Source of the DNA: JAXHTY01 sp034189225
GTDB taxonomy: Bacteria; Desulfobacterota; Desulfobacteria; Desulfobacterales; Desulfosudaceae
Direction of reading: 5' to 3'
DNA: 10,306 nucleotides
Assembly (NCBI GenBank): GCA_034189225.1
Contig: JAXHVL010000118.1
Coordinates: 1 to 10,306, forward strand
Positions 1 through 7,012 of this stretch are shown here, one piece after another (within the stretch, counting starts at the first letter, position 1; each line of letters opens with the position of its first letter). The notes beneath the pieces are model-generated. The model saw nothing but the letters and a program-made list of their open reading frames with translations. It had not been told where the DNA came from and did no database searches. Both the position numbers and the translations under genes were made by a program.

Positions 1-63
1 CTGGATGATGAAAATGACCGTCAGAACGGCCAGGATTACACCGGTTAAAAGTTTAGTGTTCAT
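1..63 (-). CDS. LapA-like small membrane protein, N-terminal fragment (cut by window edge)
   Basis: Only the first 21 codons are visible; the gene continues beyond the left edge. The visible peptide starts MNTKLLTGVILAVLTVIF and ends IIQ: a short basic start followed by one hydrophobic helix. This is the typical opening of LapA/DUF1049 proteins, small inner-membrane proteins with two helices that in E. coli work with LapB and FtsH to control LpxC turnover and lipopolysaccharide supply. A strong ribosome binding site (GAGGAGG) lies just before the ATG, which supports this start. It sits 48 bp after the ftsH stop on the same strand and is probably co-transcribed. If it is LapA, its position next to ftsH makes functional sense. 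The family call rests on 21 residues, so another one-helix protein remains possible. Confidence 0.55.
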   Translation of the reverse strand, partial: MNTKLLTGVILAVLTVIFIIQ

Positions 64-111
64 GTTAATATCCTCCTCAATGCAAATGTATCGAAAATGC
101 GGAACGGAAAA

Positions 112-2025
112 TCAGGATGCCGTCGCGGGTGCAGCTGCCGACATCATCCGTCTTAACTCCTCGCCTTGCACGCTTTCTTTCTGCGAAAGAAGGCGGGCCA
201 GAGCATCAAGAACCGTTCGCCGCTCCGAGAGGATCCGGCGCACGCGCTGATGGGCTTCATCGACAAAGCGTTTGACCTCGTCATCAATTTGCGCAGATTT
301 GGCTTCGCTGTAATTTCTGGCCGGAGAAAAACTTTCCGGAAGAAACATTGCCTGGCGCGGACGCTCATAGCTTACCAGGCCCAGCAGATCGCTCATGCCG
401 TATTCCGTGACCATGGCCCGGGCAATATCCGAGGCTCGCTGCAAGTCGTTCTGCGCACCGGTGGAAATTTCATTAAAAACCAGTTCTTCGGCTACCCGGC
501 CACCCAAAAAAACGGCCAGGCGATCGTTCAACTCCGAGCGCGTCATTAAATAACGGTCCTCCGTGGGCTGCTGCTGGGTGTATCCGAGGGCGGCAATGCC
601 GCGGGGAATGATCGATATTTTATGCACCGGGTCGGCATGTTCCACCGACTCGGCCACGATGGCATGTCCGGATTCATGAAAGGCAACAATTTCTTTTTCC
701 TGAGCATTCATAACCCGGTTTTTTTTCTGAAGGCCGCCAACCACCCGGTCTATGGCTTCATCAAAGTCGGCCGCATCGACGGTGTCTTTATCGGTGCGGG
801 CCGCCAGCAAGGCCGCTTCATTGATGATGTTGGCCAGGTCCGCGCCCACAAAGCCCGGCGTGCGGCCGGCAATCGTGCGCAGATCGACTTCAGAACCCAG
901 TGTCACGTTTCTGGAATGGATTTTGAGGATGGCTTCCCGTCCATTGATATCCGGTCGGTCCACCAGGACCTGCCGGTCCAGGCGTCCCGGGCGCAGCAGG
1001 GCCGGATCCAGGATTTCCGGCCGGTTGGTGGCGGCCATGATGATGACCCCCTTATTAGTTTCAAAGCCGTCCATCTCCACCAGCAGCTGGTTCAGGGTTT
1101 GTTCCCGCTCGTCGTGTCCGCCCATCGGATTCATTCCCCGTGCCTTGCCCAAGGCGTCCAGTTCATCGATGAAGATGATACAAGGTGCTTGTGCCGCAGC
1201 CTGCGAGAACAAATCGCGAACGCGGGCCGCACCTACGCCGACGAACATCTCCACGAATTCTGACCCGCTGATGGAAAAAAAAGGCACTTTGGCCTCCCCG
1301 GCCACGGCCCGGGCCAGAAGGGTTTTGCCGGTTCCCGGCGGACCGACCAGCATCACGCCCTTGGGGATCCGGCCGCCCAGTTTCTGAAATTTATCCGGGG
1401 TTTTGAGAAATTCAACCACTTCCTCAAGTTCTTCCCTGGCCTCATCGATGCCGGCCACATCGGCAAAAGAGACCCTGGTGTCGGTTTCCGCGAAAATCTT
1501 GGCCTTGCTCTTGGAAAAGGACATGACCCCCATGCCCGATCCCATCTTTTTCATGGCAAACCGCCAGATCAGGAAAAAAAGGCCAAGTGGCAGAACCCAG
1601 GAAAGGAGGCTGCTCAGAAATCTATTTTCATGCCGTCCCGAATAGCTGATTTTGCGCTCATCAAGTTCCTTCACCAGATCCGGATCATTCACCCGGATGG
1701 TGGTAAACGCTCTTTTCGGCGACTCGTCCAGCTTACCTGCCAGCGTACCTTTGATGCTTTCCGGTCCGATGATCAATTCATCCACGATGCCCTGGTCGAC
1801 ATACTGTTTAAACTGGCCATAGGAAATCGTCTCTGTTTTTGAAGAAAACAGCAGCGGCTGCAGATAAGAAAAGAGAATCATGGCGAAAACGAAATACCAG
1901 AGATTGAAACGCGTCTTGCCCGGCTGCGGCACCGTCCGCTTCCGCGGATGAATGCCGTAGCCGAGAAAGGTACGCAATTTGTCCACCCAATCGGGGCGTG
2001 GATTGTTTTTATCATTGGACGCCAT
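112..2025 (-). CDS. ftsH: ATP-dependent zinc metalloprotease FtsH
   Basis: Membrane-anchored AAA+ protease that extracts and degrades misassembled membrane proteins and selected cytosolic regulators. The protein has 637 residues. Helices lie near 42-60 and 139-157 with a periplasmic domain between them. The AAA module shows Walker A GPPGTGKT (228-235), the pore loop FVGVG (261-265), Walker B IIFIDELDA (283-291) and the second region of homology with ATNRPEILDPALLRPGR (332-348). The protease domain has the zinc motif HESGH (450-454), with the likely third zinc ligand Asp527 in TGAQNDLQRA. All catalytic elements are intact. An upstream in-frame start would add 39 residues encoded inside the preceding gene. 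The ATG at 2025 is preferred because a GCAGGAA ribosome binding site precedes it and it lies 4 bp after the OmpA-family gene stop. The ~40-residue cytoplasmic extension before helix 1 is longer than in E. coli FtsH. The hflK and hflC genes lie upstream in the same array. Confidence 0.97.
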   Translation of the reverse strand: MASNDKNNPRPDWVDKLRTFLGYGIHPRKRTVPQPGKTRFNLWYFVFAMILFSYLQPLLFSSKTETISYGQFKQYVDQGIVDELIIGPESIKGTLAGKLDESPKRAFTTIRVNDPDLVKELDERKISYSGRHENRFLSSLLSWVLPLGLFFLIWRFAMKKMGSGMGVMSFSKSKAKIFAETDTRVSFADVAGIDEAREELEEVVEFLKTPDKFQKLGGRIPKGVMLVGPPGTGKTLLARAVAGEAKVPFFSISGSEFVEMFVGVGAARVRDLFSQAAAQAPCIIFIDELDALGKARGMNPMGGHDEREQTLNQLLVEMDGFETNKGVIIMAATNRPEILDPALLRPGRLDRQVLVDRPDINGREAILKIHSRNVTLGSEVDLRTIAGRTPGFVGADLANIINEAALLAARTDKDTVDAADFDEAIDRVVGGLQKKNRVMNAQEKEIVAFHESGHAIVAESVEHADPVHKISIIPRGIAALGYTQQQPTEDRYLMTRSELNDRLAVFLGGRVAEELVFNEISTGAQNDLQRASDIARAMVTEYGMSDLLGLVSYERPRQAMFLPESFSPARNYSEAKSAQIDDEVKRFVDEAHQRVRRILSERRTVLDALARLLSQKESVQGEELRRMMSAAAPATAS

Positions 2026-2029
2026 ACGG

Positions 2030-2944
2030 TTATTCCTGCCCGCCGAGGTTGCTCTGCATTTGCTGCGGTTCGGCTTCGCGCTGGACAATAATCTCCACGC
2101 GCCGATTGTTGGATCGGCCTTCAGCACTCGAATTGTCAGCAATCGGACGCGCCTCGCCGATGCCTTGAGTTTCTATCAACCCGGCCGGATACCCACGCGA
2201 AATGAGATAAGAACGCACGGCGTCCGCTCGCCGCTGCGACAGCTGCAAGTTGTATGCGCTTAAACCCATGGCGTCAGTATGGCCTTCAACGATCAAGCTG
2301 CGGCGTTCGTCAGTCGACATGAGCGCATCTGCGACCTGATCCAGCCGGGACTTGGCAGCCGGCAAAAGCTTGGCCTGATTCGAAGCAAAGACAACGCTGC
2401 CCGAGAGCGTGATAACGAGTCCGCGGGCCTCCTCCTTTAACGCTACGACCTTGGCCAGATTCTCCTGTGCAAGGGCTGCTCGCTTCTCGGCATCGATCCG
2501 GGCCTGTTGTTCAGCTGTGAGTTTGTCGGCTGCTTTCGCGGCTGCCGCTTCGATCTTCCGCTTTTCAGCCCTGGCTGCGCCCTCTTTAGCCCTTGCGATA
2601 ATCTCGCCCTGGGTCGTCTCATATTCCTTGTTGGCCCCTATGGCACCCGATTTCTGGAAAGCGATGGAGGCGAACACCTCAGCTTGTAAAGCCCGGCGCT
2701 CGGCAACATAGGCAAAATCACGCGTCCGATAGGATTCAGGGGCTTCAGCGAAAGCGTTTTCCGCCTGGTCAAGGGCCAGCTTTGCTTTATGCAACTGCAC
2801 TGGCGCCAGTTCTGCCGCAGGTCCCGTGCTTGCTTGCTGATATGCCTGGCGGGCATTGGACAACTCCATCGGAACTGGTGCAGTCGCGCAGCTGAACAGA
2901 AGGCCGGCTAACGAGGTAAGAATCATGACTTTGATTGTTTTCAT
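2030..2944 (-). CDS. OmpA-family lipoprotein with N-terminal DUF4398-type region
   Basis: A 304-residue envelope protein expected to be anchored by lipid in the outer membrane and to bind peptidoglycan. It begins with a lipoprotein signal peptide whose lipobox LFSC puts the acylated Cys at 19. Residues ~25-110 are helical and resemble DUF4398 proteins. Residues ~110-172 are Ala/Lys/Glu-rich and likely coiled coil, forming a spacer. Residues ~178-288 form an OmpA C-terminal domain with EGHTD (Asp224) and NLQLSQRRADAV (Arg239), the two conserved residues that grip diaminopimelate, then the usual NNRRVEI strand near 279-285. A GGAG ribosome binding site precedes the ATG. The start lies 13 bp after the stop of the smaller DUF4398-type lipoprotein gene, and ftsH begins 4 bp downstream, so all three are probably one transcript. 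Its exact role is unknown; the context suggests linking the outer membrane to the wall near a protease-dependent quality-control system. Confidence 0.9.
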   Translation of the reverse strand: MKTIKVMILTSLAGLLFSCATAPVPMELSNARQAYQQASTGPAAELAPVQLHKAKLALDQAENAFAEAPESYRTRDFAYVAERRALQAEVFASIAFQKSGAIGANKEYETTQGEIIARAKEGAARAEKRKIEAAAAKAADKLTAEQQARIDAEKRAALAQENLAKVVALKEEARGLVITLSGSVVFASNQAKLLPAAKSRLDQVADALMSTDERRSLIVEGHTDAMGLSAYNLQLSQRRADAVRSYLISRGYPAGLIETQGIGEARPIADNSSAEGRSNNRRVEIIVQREAEPQQMQSNLGGQE

Positions 2945-2957
2945 GGGGTGCTCCTTT

Positions 2958-3335
2958 CTATTCTAACGGTAATTGGTTGTCTTCCCGGAGTTTGCGTACC
3001 CGCTTCAGCGCATTGGCGGATTCGATTTTTTCGGATTGCTCACGGGAGAGCAATATCGCCAGTTCAGCGTCGGCTTCGGCCCGCATCAACATCGATGCGG
3101 CCTGTTCCTTCTTGTCTTTGCCGGCGAGTACTTCGGCGCGCGCCAATTCCTCTTTTGACAGTTGCAGATAAAGAGATGCCCTGGGGAGATTATCCGCCCC
3201 GAGCTCCTCTGCGGCACGGATCGACGACTTCGATGCCTCGGAGTCCTGATTGAACGACGGCCCGCTTGCGCAGCCCGCGATCACCGCGACCGACAAAATA
3301 CCTGCGGCCATGATGGCCAGATTCAAATGTTTCAT
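2958..3335 (-). CDS. Small DUF4398-type lipoprotein
   Basis: A 125-residue lipoprotein of unknown function. The signal peptide ends in the lipobox IAGC, giving acylated Cys22. The mature part is an almost entirely helical, charged ~100-residue segment rich in Ala, Glu, Lys and Leu. Its pattern is that of DUF4398 (two or more antiparallel helices, TPR-like). It resembles the N-terminal half of the next gene, so the two probably arose by duplication, with the OmpA domain joined to one copy. An AAAGGAGG ribosome binding site lies at good spacing before the ATG. The hflC stop is 121 bp upstream, enough room for an extra promoter, while the OmpA-family gene follows after only 13 bp. In related loci such proteins accompany OmpA-like lipoproteins; no enzymatic motif is visible. 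Confidence 0.85.
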   Translation of the reverse strand: MKHLNLAIMAAGILSVAVIAGCASGPSFNQDSEASKSSIRAAEELGADNLPRASLYLQLSKEELARAEVLAGKDKKEQAASMLMRAEADAELAILLSREQSEKIESANALKRVRKLREDNQLPLE

Positions 3336-3456
3336 AAATTGCCTCCTTTAATTTGGTGTATTTAATTACAGCCGTTTTGACGACTCGTCGAGCCTTGTTT
3401 AGCAGGCCTCGACCACCTTTTTCCCATCCGTTTCCCTGCGGCGGCGATCCCCCTTG
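3336..3456 (-). other. hflC to DUF4398 lipoprotein intergenic spacer with small inverted repeats
   Basis: This 121-bp gap is the largest in the hflK-to-ftsH array. It contains a short palindrome GACGACTCGTC at 3379-3389 and, next to it, a 7-bp bulged stem pairing 3389-3395 with 3404-3411. No run of T follows on the minus strand, so this is not a standard intrinsic terminator. The gap could hold a second promoter for the lipoprotein, OmpA and ftsH genes, but no clear -35/-10 pair was identified. Confidence 0.3.
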
Positions 3457-4437
3457 TTACTGTGGAACCGCTGCGACCCCTGCCTTGCCTGGTTCCGCGT
3501 TCTTGACGTATCGATAAAAATCGCTGTCCGTGGTCAGGATCAACACGGCGTTCGGATTGGCCTTGTCCTTGTAGCTTTCAAGGGTGCGCAAAAAGGCATA
3601 GAATTCCGGATTTTTATTATAAGCGTTGCCGTATATGCGGGTAGCGTCGGCATCGGCTTTACCTTGAATTCCCTGCACCTGGCGGTATGCGGTGGAGCGG
3701 ATACGGCGCAGCTCTTTTTCCATGGTCCCGAGGATTTCGGCGCTGCGCCCCTCGCCTTCGGAACGGAACTGCGCGGCAATGCGCTTGCGTTCGGAAATCA
3801 TGCGCTCATAAACCTTTTCGCGGACGCTTTCGACATAATCAAGACGCTTGATGCGCATATCCACCAGTTCGATGCCGTACTGCGGAATGATCTTTTGTGC
3901 TTCTGTCAGTATGGTACGGGTAATTTCCTCTCTGCCACGGGCGATTTCTTTCTTGAGCTCCTCCTCGCGTTCTTTGGGGACCTCCTTGAGCACATCGTCC
4001 TCGGGTACTTCCCACGAGGCGCTGCGCACAAGCTCGACGAGTTCGCTGCTCGACACCTGGTCGCGCACCACCGAATCTATAATATCGTTCAGGCGCGACT
4101 GGGCCCCGGCTTCGCTGGCCACGTTTTCCAGAAATTTTTTGGCGTCGGCAATCCGCCAGCGGGCGGTGGTATCCACCCAGATGAACTCACGCCCCTTGGT
4201 GGGGACCTGGTTCGGATCACCGTCCCAGACCAGCAAGCGCTTTTCAAATCGCCGAACCTCCTGCACAAAGGGCAGTTTCATGTGCAGCCCCGCTTCGGTT
4301 ACCGGTTCTCCGACCGGCCGGCCGAACTGCACGACAATGGCCTGCATGCCCTCTTCCAATGTATATAGACCGCTGTAGAGCACGATAATGATCACCACCG
4401 CGATCACGGTGATTGTTGCTTTGATGACATACTTCAT
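3457..4437 (-). CDS. hflC: SPFH-domain protein HflC, FtsH modulator
   Basis: Partner of HflK in the large periplasmic cage that encloses FtsH and limits its access to membrane substrates. The protein has 326 residues with one N-terminal anchor helix (~6-24). The SPFH domain follows, opening with EEGMQAIVVQFGRPV (28-42) and GLHMKLPF (50-57). A long charged coiled-coil region (~150-270) comes next, and the C-terminal part has the HflC-type motifs NPEFYAFLRTLESY (276-289) and DSDFYRY (304-310). An in-frame ATG 18 codons upstream exists inside hflK. The ATG at 4437 is chosen because GGGAGG precedes it and it overlaps the hflK TGA as ATGA, the usual sign of translational coupling. The length is close to E. 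coli HflC (334). Confidence 0.95.
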   Translation of the reverse strand: MKYVIKATITVIAVVIIIVLYSGLYTLEEGMQAIVVQFGRPVGEPVTEAGLHMKLPFVQEVRRFEKRLLVWDGDPNQVPTKGREFIWVDTTARWRIADAKKFLENVASEAGAQSRLNDIIDSVVRDQVSSSELVELVRSASWEVPEDDVLKEVPKEREEELKKEIARGREEITRTILTEAQKIIPQYGIELVDMRIKRLDYVESVREKVYERMISERKRIAAQFRSEGEGRSAEILGTMEKELRRIRSTAYRQVQGIQGKADADATRIYGNAYNKNPEFYAFLRTLESYKDKANPNAVLILTTDSDFYRYVKNAEPGKAGVAAVPQ

Positions 4438-5477
4438 GGTTGCCTCCCTGGTGCTGATGGTTGTTGCTCGCCGGATTTCAAAGGAAGCCACGGCACCATG
4501 GCTTTCTGGTCCTGATCCACGATATAAAGGCCTTTCATGTCCGACAACAAACCGGTCATGGCCTCCAGGTACAGCCGTCGGCGCGTGACCTGCGGCGCCT
4601 CTTTGTATTGTGCCAGAATGGCCTCAAAACGGGTGGCCTCGCCTTCGGCCCGGTTGACACGTTCCAGCGCGTAGCCTTCGGCTTCACTGATGCTTTGCGC
4701 GGCTACCCCCCGGGCTTTGGGGATTTCCCGGTTGGCCTGCTCCTGGGCTTTATTGATGGTGCGCTCTTTGTCCTGACGCGATTCATTGACCTCATTGAAG
4801 GCCGGCTTCACCGTATCCGGCGGCGTTACGTCCTGCAATTCCACGGTCACCAGGCGTACGCCGGTTTCATAAGCCGTCAGAATTTTCTGGATTTCGATTT
4901 TGGCTTCACTGGCCACCGCTACCCGCCCGGTGGTCAGCACATCGCTGCCCAGGCGGTTTCCCACGGCGCGGCGCATGACCGCTTCGGTGGTATCGCGGAT
5001 GGTTTTGGATGTATCCCGCACCTGAAACAGGTAGCGGATCGGGTCTTCGATGCGGTACTGAATGATCCACTGGACGTCGATGACGTTCAGATCCCCGGTC
5101 AGCATCAGGGACTCGTCCTTGTACCCGCCTCGGGTATCATAGCGGGTCTTCTCCCCGGGAACGGCAGATAACGTTCGAAATCCGAACTCCTCTTTCAGCA
5201 CCCGGGCCGTCGGCAGCAGGCGGACCTTTTCGATACCGTACGGCAATTTAAAATGCAGTCCCGGACCGGCCGTGCGCATGACCTTGCCGAAACGCTGGAC
5301 AATGCCTGTCTCCTCCGGTTGGACGGTGAACCAGGCAGTCCACAAGACGCCTATCACAACAACGGCGAGAACCAGGATCGGCCCGCCTTTGAATCGCCTG
5401 AACTGCCGCTGGGTTTTCTCCAGCACCTCTTCCAGGGTCGGCGTAGATGCCCCCGGGGGTTGATTCTGTTCAGCCAT
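4434..5477 (-). CDS. hflK: SPFH-domain protein HflK, FtsH modulator
   Basis: Forms alternating hetero-oligomers with HflC around FtsH in the inner membrane. The protein has 347 residues. A short cytoplasmic tail (1-31) precedes one helix (~33-52), then the SPFH domain begins with VQPEETGIVQRFGK (52-65) and GPGLHFKLPYGIE (71-83). The HflK signature is clear: LNVIDVQWIIQYRI at 130-143 and FNEVNESRQDKERTIN at 227-242, leading into a charged coiled coil. It is shorter than E. coli HflK (419) mainly because it lacks the long Gly/Pro-rich N-terminal extension. An AGGAGG ribosome binding site lies 7 nt before the ATG. A perfect 8-bp hairpin sits just upstream of that site. It overlaps hflC by 4 bp and is the first SPFH gene of the minus-strand array that ends with ftsH. 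Confidence 0.95.
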   Translation of the reverse strand: MAEQNQPPGASTPTLEEVLEKTQRQFRRFKGGPILVLAVVVIGVLWTAWFTVQPEETGIVQRFGKVMRTAGPGLHFKLPYGIEKVRLLPTARVLKEEFGFRTLSAVPGEKTRYDTRGGYKDESLMLTGDLNVIDVQWIIQYRIEDPIRYLFQVRDTSKTIRDTTEAVMRRAVGNRLGSDVLTTGRVAVASEAKIEIQKILTAYETGVRLVTVELQDVTPPDTVKPAFNEVNESRQDKERTINKAQEQANREIPKARGVAAQSISEAEGYALERVNRAEGEATRFEAILAQYKEAPQVTRRRLYLEAMTGLLSDMKGLYIVDQDQKAMVPWLPLKSGEQQPSAPGRQP

Positions 5478-5496
5478 AATTTACCTCCTGATTGCG

Positions 5497-5519
5497 GCAT
5501 CGATTTTTTTCATCGATGC
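5497..5519 (-). promoter_or_regulatory. Hairpin in the hflK leader
   Basis: A perfect 8-bp inverted repeat (GCATCGAT and ATCGATGC) with a 7-nt T-rich loop lies about 10 nt upstream of the hflK ribosome binding site. On the transcript the loop is A-rich. No U tract follows, so a terminator is unlikely. It could be a protein-binding site or an mRNA structure that affects hflK translation; there is no direct evidence for either. Confidence 0.35.
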
Positions 5520-5562
5520 TTGTTTGTGAGTGGTGATTATTACCATTGAATAAGACGCCTTT

Positions 5563-5584
5563 GTCCGTCGGCTGTCCGTTGGCT
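5563..5584. repeat. 11-bp tandem duplication
   Basis: Two adjacent copies of GTCCGTCGGCT, the second with one C-to-T change, lie in the 120-bp spacer between the ABM-domain gene and hflK. This is a small local duplication with no evident function. Confidence 0.4.
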
Positions 5585-5597
5585 GGATATCTGTTTG

Positions 5598-5921
5598 TTA
5601 TTTTTCCCTGGCCGAATGAATGGCGTCGATTCCCTCCGCATGAGAGATCGTGTAAATCTGAATTTCCAACGGTTCTTTTAAAAGGGCTTTTGTTCCCAGC
5701 AAAACACTGAACTGTTGAGACGCTATATGATGATCCAGGTATTCACGGGTTTTCCATTCCTCCAGCAGGCAGAAACGGTTTTGATCTTTAATATCGCAAA
5801 AAATGCTATAGCTTATGCAGCCTGCTGCCTTTGCCGTCGGCTCGATCATGGAGACAAGGGTTTGCATCATTTCCAGTTGTTTTTCCGGGATTACGTTCAT
5901 GGTGATTTTAATGACGATCAT
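5598..5921 (-). CDS. ABM-domain protein (putative quinol monooxygenase family)
   Basis: A 107-residue protein of the antibiotic-biosynthesis-monooxygenase (ABM, YgiN-like) fold: a small dimeric alpha/beta barrel. The typical pattern is present: a first strand IVIKITMNV (2-10), a helix (~14-32) ending in AAGCISYSI, a strand NRFCLLEEWK with the family's conserved EEW near 52-54, and a helix starting REYLDHHIAS. Some members oxidise quinols or polyketides, but many have no known substrate, so no reaction can be assigned. An upstream in-frame ATG would add 11 residues. The start at 5921 is preferred because a GGGAGG ribosome binding site precedes it and the barrel begins directly at Met-Ile-Val. 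It is 120 bp upstream of hflK on the same strand and could share its transcript, but a functional tie to HflKC is not evident. Confidence 0.8.
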   Translation of the reverse strand: MIVIKITMNVIPEKQLEMMQTLVSMIEPTAKAAGCISYSIFCDIKDQNRFCLLEEWKTREYLDHHIASQQFSVLLGTKALLKEPLEIQIYTISHAEGIDAIHSAREK

Positions 5922-6138
5922 TGGGGCAACCTCCCTGAAATGCCGACTTTTCAATTAACCCTTCTCAGAAAGAATCGAAGTGTCAGTCTGTTTCTGGATC
6001 TGTTTTAGCTCTGTTTTCGTTCATATCAAACTTCATGCCAAATCTTAGATATTGGGTTTTTATACGGCATCATCCTGATTTATAGGGGGAACAAACATGA
6101 AGAATGCCTACGGACGAACATTATTATCCGTGGAAACA

Positions 6139-6171
6139 GGGTCACATTTAACCAGTGGTTATATATGACCC
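6139..6171. repeat. REP-like imperfect palindrome
   Basis: Two 16-bp arms around a single central base: the left arm begins GGGTCACATTT and the right arm ends TATATGACCC. The arms pair at 14 of 16 positions, and the outer CAGGG/CCCCTG flanks extend the symmetry with one extra base. GGGTCA...TGACCC ends on a long AT-rich stem are typical of palindromes mobilised by REP-associated Y1 transposases (RAYT) and of related solitary elements. No transposase is encoded here, so it would be a non-autonomous copy. Confidence 0.55.
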
Positions 6172-6330
6172 CTGCAAAGGTATTTCAAAGCGAGACGGGA
6201 AAACGGCACAGCCCCCCCCGCCTGAATGCCCCTTCAATATGTTGTGGCCGGAAAAACGTTGACCCGCAAGTCTGATCTTGTTATGGATATCAGTCAAAAA
6301 AGCAGGTTCTTTACCCTTTCGTCGTCCTAA

Positions 6331-6360
6331 TTTACAAGTGTTTTGTTTTAATTTTTTATT
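6331..6360 (+). promoter_or_regulatory. Possible promoter for the beta-barrel gene
   Basis: TTTACA (6331-6336) matches a -35 box at 5 of 6 positions. An 18-bp gap then leads to TTTATT (6355-6360), a weak -10 box. Transcription would begin about 11 nt before the ATG, which fits the absence of a normal ribosome binding site there. The AT-rich background makes chance matches likely. Confidence 0.2.
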
Positions 6361-6377
6361 ATTCATATGCGAACAGG

Positions 6378-6998
6378 ATGAAAAAAATCATATTTTGCTG
6401 TGCGGTGTTCTTCATCTTTGGATGCCCGCTCTGCCGGGCCGATGGTGAAAAGCCTGGCCCCCTTGTCACCGGAAATTTTGACTGGACTGTCAGTCTGTAT
6501 AATGGGATATATTCTCAACGTACGCTGGGGGAAACAACCTTCAGCCGTCCGCATCAAAATAACGACAAGTTTCTGCATGGCCTTGGTCTTTCCAGAGAGC
6601 TCGCTGAATTCGGGGATTATTTCAGACTGGAATTAGAGGGCATTTTTTCCAGGCATCACGGAACTTATGATGGCGAGTATCAGGATTACGAGGAGTTGGT
6701 TGCGGCCCTGCTCATAAGATATGACAATTTCCCCTGGAAAGATTATATCCATATTTCCTTTGCGGTGGGTGAAGGATTGTCCGTGACTTCAAAAAGGGCT
6801 ATGCACGAGGTTCAGAGCCGTGGCAAAACCCAGAGACTATTGAATTATCTGGCTTTTGAGCTCGCTTTTGCCGCGCCTTCATATCCCCGATACAGTCTGG
6901 TTTATCGAATTCATCACCGTTCCGGGGTCTATGGTCTGTTCGGCGGGGTTAAGGGGGCCTCGGATTTTTATGTTCTGGGATTGCGATACCGGTTCTGA
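6378..6998 (+). CDS. Outer-membrane beta-barrel protein with PagL-like HxS motif
   Basis: A 206-residue exported protein. Residues 1-21 form a signal peptide (basic start, hydrophobic core, likely cleavage after Cys-Arg-Ala). The mature chain shows repeated amphipathic strands with many aromatics and ends in LGLRYRF, the terminal-Phe signature used for outer-membrane barrel assembly. Distinct blocks are NFPWKDYIHISFAVGEGLS (117-135), LLNYLAFELAFAAP (154-167) and YRIHHRSGVYGLFGG (176-190). The last block has His180-x-Ser182, which resembles the catalytic His/Ser pair of PagL lipid A 3-O-deacylase, about 25 residues before the C-terminus. The PagL link is an inference from motif and topology; a catalytic Glu is not obvious, with Asp196 the nearest acidic residue downstream. 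Only one start is available in this frame, and it lacks a good ribosome binding site. The pseudogene follows after 14 bp. Confidence 0.75.
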   Translation: MKKIIFCCAVFFIFGCPLCRADGEKPGPLVTGNFDWTVSLYNGIYSQRTLGETTFSRPHQNNDKFLHGLGLSRELAEFGDYFRLELEGIFSRHHGTYDGEYQDYEELVAALLIRYDNFPWKDYIHISFAVGEGLSVTSKRAMHEVQSRGKTQRLLNYLAFELAFAAPSYPRYSLVYRIHHRSGVYGLFGGVKGASDFYVLGLRYRF

Positions 6999-7012
6999 AT
7001 AAGGAATTGCTA

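Larger units (their letters stand above)
5922..6377. other. AT-rich intergenic region between divergent gene blocks
   Basis: This stretch separates the minus-strand hflK block from the plus-strand beta-barrel gene. No convincing gene is present. It holds a 33-bp imperfect palindrome (6139-6171), a run of eight C at 6212-6219, and AT-rich sequence before the beta-barrel gene. A 23-codon ORF at 6097-6168, preceded by an AGGGGG-like ribosome binding site, runs into the palindrome and stops inside it. It could be the remnant of a gene interrupted by the repeat, but its product matches nothing recognisable. Confidence 0.5.

Noticed and set aside
622..1387. Two overlapping plus-strand frames of over 210 codons opposite ftsH
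   Set aside because: Both are shadows of the highly conserved AAA domain of ftsH.
2026..2142. 39-codon N-terminal extension of FtsH
   Set aside because: It lies inside the OmpA-family gene in another frame, looks unlike FtsH, and the ATG at 2025 has its own ribosome binding site.
3454..4368. 304-codon plus-strand frame opposite hflC
   Set aside because: It is antisense to a clear hflC gene, has no recognisable domain or ribosome binding site, and follows the codon pattern of the opposite strand.
6212..6219. Run of eight C as a possible phase-variable tract
   Set aside because: It is not inside a gene nor placed at a recognisable promoter, so switching would have no visible target.
6148..6366. 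72-codon minus-strand frame in the intergenic region
   Set aside because: It runs into the REP-like palindrome, has a low-complexity Lys/Asn-rich start, no ribosome binding site and no recognisable motif.
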